Shown piece by piece: positions 1 through 6,000 of a stretch of 9,474 bases of DNA. The notes under the pieces were generated by a model. The model was not told where the DNA came from and made no database searches. It saw only the letters and a program-made list of their open reading frames with translations. The translations under genes and the position numbers were made by a program. The stretch's first letter is position 1, and each line of letters begins with the position of its first letter. The stretch lies in assembly GCA_021826655.1 (NCBI GenBank), contig JAKAZC010000089.1, positions 1 through 9,474 on the forward strand. Direction: 5' to 3'. The DNA comes from Actinomycetes bacterium. GTDB taxonomy: Bacteria; Actinomycetota; Acidimicrobiia; Acidimicrobiales; RAAP-2.

Positions 1-53
1 GTGAAACGGCCAAGCCCTTCAAGTGGGTCTACGACGCCCAGGTCGCTGCATGA
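1..53 (+). CDS. 3' end of a probable IS630-family transposase (partial)
   Basis: Read from base 3, the plus strand encodes ETAKPFKWVYDAQVAA and then TGA at 51-53. The AKPFxWxY pattern near the C-terminus is a familiar ending of IS630-family transposases, typically preceded by a YN or WN turn that lies outside the window. The frame converges with the giant gene: the two stops are 39 bases apart. Only 16 residues are visible, so this is recognition of a short motif, not of a domain. The alternative is an unrelated gene end or a chance open frame. Confidence 0.5.
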   Translation, partial: ETAKPFKWVYDAQVAA

Positions 54-87
54 GCCACGTTCAAAGAACTTCTGCGCGGCACCACTA
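54..87 (+). mobile_element. Possible right end of an IS630-type element
   Basis: IS630 elements insert at TA, often within CTAG, and duplicate the TA. After the putative transposase stop there are 31 bases and then CTAG at 85..88, a plausible edge with TA at 86-87. The giant gene's stop codon follows at 93-95. A short dyad GTTC-AAA-GAAC lies at 59-69. The matching left end is outside the window, so the inverted repeat cannot be checked. Confidence 0.3.
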
Positions 88-92
88 GGTCG

Positions 93-3000
93 TCAGCTGG
101 GTCGTCGTACTGTCCGTCGCTGCCGGCCGGCGGCCACCAGCACCAGACCGGAAGCTAGCAGTGCCGCTGCGGCGACCAGAAGCTCCCACGGGTCGAGCCC
201 GGTGAGCGCCAGCTGGCCACTTCCGCCTCCGCCTCCGGCGGTGGGACCTCCCTGTCCACCACCCGGGTCGGACGGGGACGCCGGGCCAACTAGGACGGGA
301 GGCGTCGATGCGGTGGTGACGCTGGAGGGAAGCAGCACGGTGGACGACGCTACCGTGGCCATGTTGGCGATGGAGCCGCCGGTGGCATGCACCTGGACCA
401 CCAGGTCGAATGCGGCCGACGTGCCGGCCGCCATCACCCCACCCAGGGGGCAGGTGACCGCCTGGCCCACGGCGCTGCACGTCCACCCCGAACTGGATGC
501 CGTGGTAGCGGTCGTGGTGGCGGCGGATACGAACGAGAGGCCCGCCGGCAGGTCGTCGGTGACCACCACGCCGTGCACCGTCGACGGACCTTGGTTGGCC
601 ACCGCGATCGAGTAGGTCGCCCGGCTCCCGCTGGTCAAGGTTCCACCGCTCAACGACTTGGAGGCGAGGAGCCGGGACGCCGGCGTGACCGCCGTCGACA
701 CCGTCGAGGTGTTGTTGGAAGGGTCGGGGTCCACGGCCGTGCCGGCGACGGACGCGGTGTTCGTCACCTGGGGGACGGCAGTTGCTCCCACCGTGGTGAC
801 CACGGTGATCGGCGACCCGGTGCCGATGTCGAACGGCCCCGGCCGGGTACAGGTCACCGTCTGTCCGGTGGCTCCACACGTCCAGCCGGCACCTGAACCC
901 GAGACATAGGTCAGACCGGTCGGAAGGATGTCGGTCACGGTGATCGGACCGGGATCGAGCGTCGGGCCGAGGTTGGCGGTGGCCAGTGTGTACGTCAGGT
1001 CCTGGCCGGCGGCGACAGGTGCACCGGCCGTCTTGGTGATCGACAGGTCGGCCAGTGGTTCGACGGTTCCGGGGTCGTGCGCCGTGTTGTTGCTCGGATC
1101 GGGGTCCGGCGTGGTCGACGAGACGGTGGCCGTGTTGGTGACACTCGGATAGGCAGCGGCGCCGACCGATGCCACGAGTGTGATCGGACCCGCCGATGCC
1201 CCCGTTGCCAGGAACCCGCTCGCCTGGCAGGTCACGGTCTGGCCGCCGTCCGAACAGGTCCAGTCGGTACCGCCGGCCGACGTGTAGGTCAGCCCCGTGG
1301 GAAGGACGTCGACCACGGTCGGGGCGGCGGCGTCGGACGGGCCGTTGTCCACCACGTCGAGGGTGTAGTTCACGTCGCCCCCGATGACCAGGTTGCCGGC
1401 ATGGCTCTTGGTGATCGAGAGGTCGGCGCTCGGGGTGACCGGGGTCACCACCGTCGAGGTGTTGTTGCCCGGGACCGGGTCGGGGGTGGTCGAGGTGACG
1501 GTGGCCGTATTGGTGATCGGCTGCGTCACACCCGGGTCGACGATGATCCCCAGCGAGATGGGGGCGGCACTCTGGGTGGCTCCCAGTGCGGTGTCGAAGG
1601 AACAGCCCACCGTCTGGCCGACGTCCGAACAGGTCCAGCCGGAACCGCTGGCCGAGACATAGGTCGATCCCGGCGGGAGGACGTCGACCACCCTCGGGGC
1701 GGCCGCGTCGGACGGCCCGCTGTTCGCCACGGCGAGTGCGTAGCCGGCCCCGGTGGGGGACCCGGGGACGAAGGCTCCCACGGCCGTCTTGGTGATGGAC
1801 AGATCGGCACTCGGCACCGGGACGGGCGACGAGGCCGTCGAGGAGTTGTCCGTCGGCTGCGGGTCAGGGGTCGCCGAACCGATGGTCGCGGTGTTGACGA
1901 AGGCACCACCCAGGTACGAACTGGCGATCAGGACACCGATGGAGACCGTCTGGCTTGCTCCGTTCACCAGTGGGCCTCCGGCAGCACAGGTCACCGTCGA
2001 GCCGGATGCCGCGCACGACCACCCGGGGCCCGTCCCCGACACCATCATCGAGCCGGGTACATAGGTGAGTCCTTGGGGCAGGACGTCGACCACCGTCGGG
2101 TCCGCGGCGTCGGACGGTCCGAGGTTGGAGACGGCGAAGTCGTAGGTGGCCCGGGTCCCCGGCGTGAAGGTGTCGGTGGGTGCGTGGGTCTTGACGATCG
2201 AGAGGTCGGCACTGGTGACGATCTGGGTGGGGTCCTGGGCGGTGTTGCCGGCCGGGAGAGGGTCCGGGGTGATCGACGACACCGTGACGGAGTTGGTCAC
2301 GACGGTCGGGAGTACCGAACTGGCCACTCCGACGGTCAGGGCGAAGTGCACCTGTGCGGTGTCGGGCAGTGTCGCCGTCGGCGAGGTGGTGGTGAACGTC
2401 ACCGTCTGGGGCACTCCCGGGACGACCGCCGATGGCGTGGCCGTCCACCCCGGGGGCAGGATGGACGCCCGGTAGGTCATGCCCACCGGCAGGGTGTCGA
2501 CCAGCTGGGGGTCCACCGCGTCCGACGGGCCGCTGTTGGTGGCGATGATGGTGTAGGTGCCGGTCCCACCGGCGGTGAACGACCCGCTGTGGGTCTTGCT
2601 CACCGACAGGTCGGCCGAGGCCGATCCACTCGACGACGTGTCGGTCGCCGAGTTGTTGCTCGGGTCGGGATCCGGGGTGGTCGAGGTCACGGTGGCGGTG
2701 TTGGCGACCGCTCCGCCGGCGAACGCCGACCTGAGGTGGGCCACCACGCCGATCGGGCCGGCACTCGATCCGGAGCCGAGCGCGGAGCCAGCCGTGCAGG
2801 TGACGTCCAGCCCCACCGCCGAGCACGACCAGCCACTGCCGGAGGCGGTCACCGAGTCGAACACGGTCGGATCGAGGTTGTCGGTCACCACCGGCGCCAG
2901 GGCGGAGGACGGTCCGACGTTGGCCACGGCCAACGAGTAGTGCGCATCGGTCCCCGGGACGAAGGTGTCGGTCGGCGCATGGGTCTTCGCGATCGACAGG

Positions 3001-6000
3001 TCGGCGCTGGTTCCGACGACGACCACGTCACTGGCATGGTCGTTGGTCGGGTTCGGGTCAGTGACGGTGGTGGAGGTGATGCCCACAGTGTTGGTGAGCG
3101 AGGTCCCGTCGGCGATGGTCGGCGCCAATCCGACGTCGAGGTCGAACGACGAGCTGGCGCCGTTGGCCAGACCGGCGGCCAGGGAACAGACGACCACCGT
3201 CGGGGATCCCGCGGCGCACGACCAGGATGATCCCGGTACCAGACTCCGGTAGGTCGTCCCCGTCGGCAGGGTGTCGGTCACCTCGACGGGCAGTGCCGGT
3301 CCGGACACAGCCGGGGAATCCGACGGACCGTTGTTGGTCACCGTCACCTGGTAGGTGCCTGTGGCACCGGCGGTGAACGTCCCGACGTGGGTCTTGGCGA
3401 TGGAGAGATCAGCCTGGACTCCCACCGTGGTCGTCACCGTTGCCGAGTTGTTGGACGGATCGGGATCGTAGGTGGACGAGGACACGCCGGCCGTGTTGGT
3501 GATCGGATTGGACCCGTAGTCCGACGGGATGGACACCGTCACCTGGACGGGTGCAGCGGTCGCACCCGATGCCAGCGGCCCGGTCGCCGTGCACGAGGCG
3601 GTGACGCCGGCCGTGACCGTGCACGACCAGCCGGTACCGGACGCCGACGTGATCGTCCAGGGGGCGCCGACCGGAACGGTGTCGGTCACCACGGGCGCCG
3701 CAGCCGCGGACGGCCCGAGATTGTGGACGGTCACGTCGTAGTAGTCGCCGGAGGCGCCGGCCACGAGCCCACCGGGCGTGCCCACCGTCTTGGCGATCGA
3801 CAGGTCCGCCGCGGCGATGTAGGCGCTGGCCGTGGCCGTGTTCGACGCATAGGGCCCCGACGCGTTGCCGGGAGCACCGGTGGCGTCAGTGGCCACCGCG
3901 CTGACCGAGTTCGTGTCGGGCGAGGCGGCCCCCAGCGCAGCACCGGTCTGGGGGGTCGAGGTGTAATCGACCGTGACGGACCGGGTGCCACCCGTGAGAT
4001 CGCGGAGCTGGGTCGGTGCCCAGGTCAGCGTCTCCGTAGTGCCGGACAGGTTGGTGGTCGGATCAGCTCCAGACCCGGTGAGGGTGGTGCCGTCGGGGAA
4101 GGTGATGGTGGTGGATCCGGCGTCGTACGTCCAGTGGGCGGGCAGCACATCGGTTGCACCCACCGAGTAGGCCGGTGCGGCGGCCGGGTCGGTGAGCGAG
4201 AAGGACCAGCTGAATGGGGCTCCCACGAAGGCCGCCGTCCCTCCGGGTGTGGCCTTCGTCGCAGCGAGTACGGGGAAGACGGGCGTCACCGGCACCGACC
4301 CTGACACCGGTCCGTACGTGATGTACCGCCCCGGGGTGGCCGTCGCCGTGGCGGACGGAACGCCGTAGTAGTCGGCGATCGTGGCCGTGTTGGTGATCAC
4401 CTGGCCCGTGGACAGCGACGACGAAGCGGCCAGGGTCACCAGGAACGTCAACGTGGCCGATGTCCCCGGCGCCAGCCCCGGTCCCATCGGGCACGCCGCT
4501 GCCGTGGCCGAGGGATCCCAGGTCACCACGCCGGCGGTGTACGAGGCCGACCCTTGGGAGGCCACGAACCCGGTGGGGTTGACCACCCCTGTGGGCAGGT
4601 GGTCGGTCACGACCGCGGCGTAGGCGCACGATGTGGCGGCACTGCCGGCGTTGGCGACGGTGAGGGTGTAGGTGAAGGGGACCCCGGGCTGTGGCGAGTT
4701 CGTCGAGGTCGCCTTGGTGACGGTGACCTGTGGTCCGACGACCTCGACCGCTGCGGTGGCCGTTGCCGACGCGAAGGCGTAGCTGGACGGTGTGGGGATG
4801 GCGGTCGGCGCGGTGCCCGAGGTGTTCTGCCAGTAGGCCCCGATCGAGTTCGACAGTGAGGTGCCCGCCAGGACCGGGCCCTGTGGTGCCGGGAGGTAGG
4901 TCGTGGCCGGATGGGCGGTGTAGGTGAGCGTGATCGTGCGGGTCTGGGCGCCGGGTGCGAGATTCCCCAGCCACCAGGCCAACGGGGTCTTCCCGTTGGA
5001 ACCCGGCACCGGGCTGCCGATGGACGCGATGGCCACGTCGCTTCCACAGGCTGACCCGTCGGCGTTCTGACAGGCCACCGCGCCGTAGGCGTCGAACACC
5101 ATGCCACTGGGAAGGGTGTCGATCGCTGTGGCCTGGGGGAACGTGGTGCCGGCCGGGACCGTGAGGGTGGCCGTGTAGGTCGTGTCGACCCCGTTGGTCA
5201 CCTTGGTGGGGCTGGCGGTCTTGGCCACGGTGATGCCGGTGACGGTCACCTGGTCCTGTGCGGTGGCCGCATACCCGGTGCCCGTGGTGCGCGCTCCGGG
5301 GTGGGCCGTCACGTCCAGGCTGGTCACGGTGGCTGAGGCGTTATTGGTGAAGGTCGAGTGACCGATCGGGGTCACCGGCAGCGTCGTCCGGTAGGTCAGG
5401 GCCTGGGTGCCACCGGGCGCGATGGTGACCCCGCTGCCCAGCACCCAGGCGATGCTCCAGATCCCGGAGGACTCGCTGGCGACTCCTCCGTTGCTGATGC
5501 TCCCGGCTACAGGGGTGACGCCCGTCGGCAGGGTGTCGGTGGCCGTCACGTCGTGGGCGGTGGCGACGTCGGTGGCGACGGGGTTGGTCAGGGTCAGGGT
5601 GTAGGCGACGGTGGCCCCGGGGGCGTAGGGCCCACCGGGGGAGTCGGCCTTGGCCAGATGCAGGTTCGGTTCGACCACCGTGGTCGTGACCACCGGGCTC
5701 GAGGAGCTCAGGGGAACTCCAGTGGCGGTGTGATAGGCGAAGGTGGCCGTATTGTTAATGCCCTTGGTGCGGGCATTTGCCACGACGTTGTTGACCACCG
5801 CGGTGAAGGTCATGGAGATCACCGTCGGTGTGCCGATGGGCCCGAAGACGGCCGGGAAGACCACGCTCGGCGTGTTGTTCGTCTCAACCACGGTGAACCC
5901 GGCGGGGAGTGCCCCACCGTTGTAGGCGGCTACGGTCGACCCGGCGACCAGATTCTGCTGGCCGGTGTCGGCCGTGCCCAGCGGGTCGGTCAGGGTTGCG

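Noticed and set aside
1077..3230. A 717-codon plus-strand open frame
   Set aside because: It has the same codon-aligned antisense phase. It ends where the sense gene uses a TCA Ser codon (3228-3230). No domain or ribosome site supports it.
297..3809. Regular 375-408 bp DNA periodicity considered as a CRISPR or non-coding satellite
   Set aside because: The periodicity is that of protein domains in one reading frame; repeats differ throughout and there are no short identical repeats with spacers.
5757..5777. AATGCCC...GGGCATT inverted repeat inside the gene, next to an unusually AT-rich codon patch (ATT AAC AAT)
   Set aside because: It lies within the coding repeat and encodes the normal INNTATF strand, so it is most likely chance.
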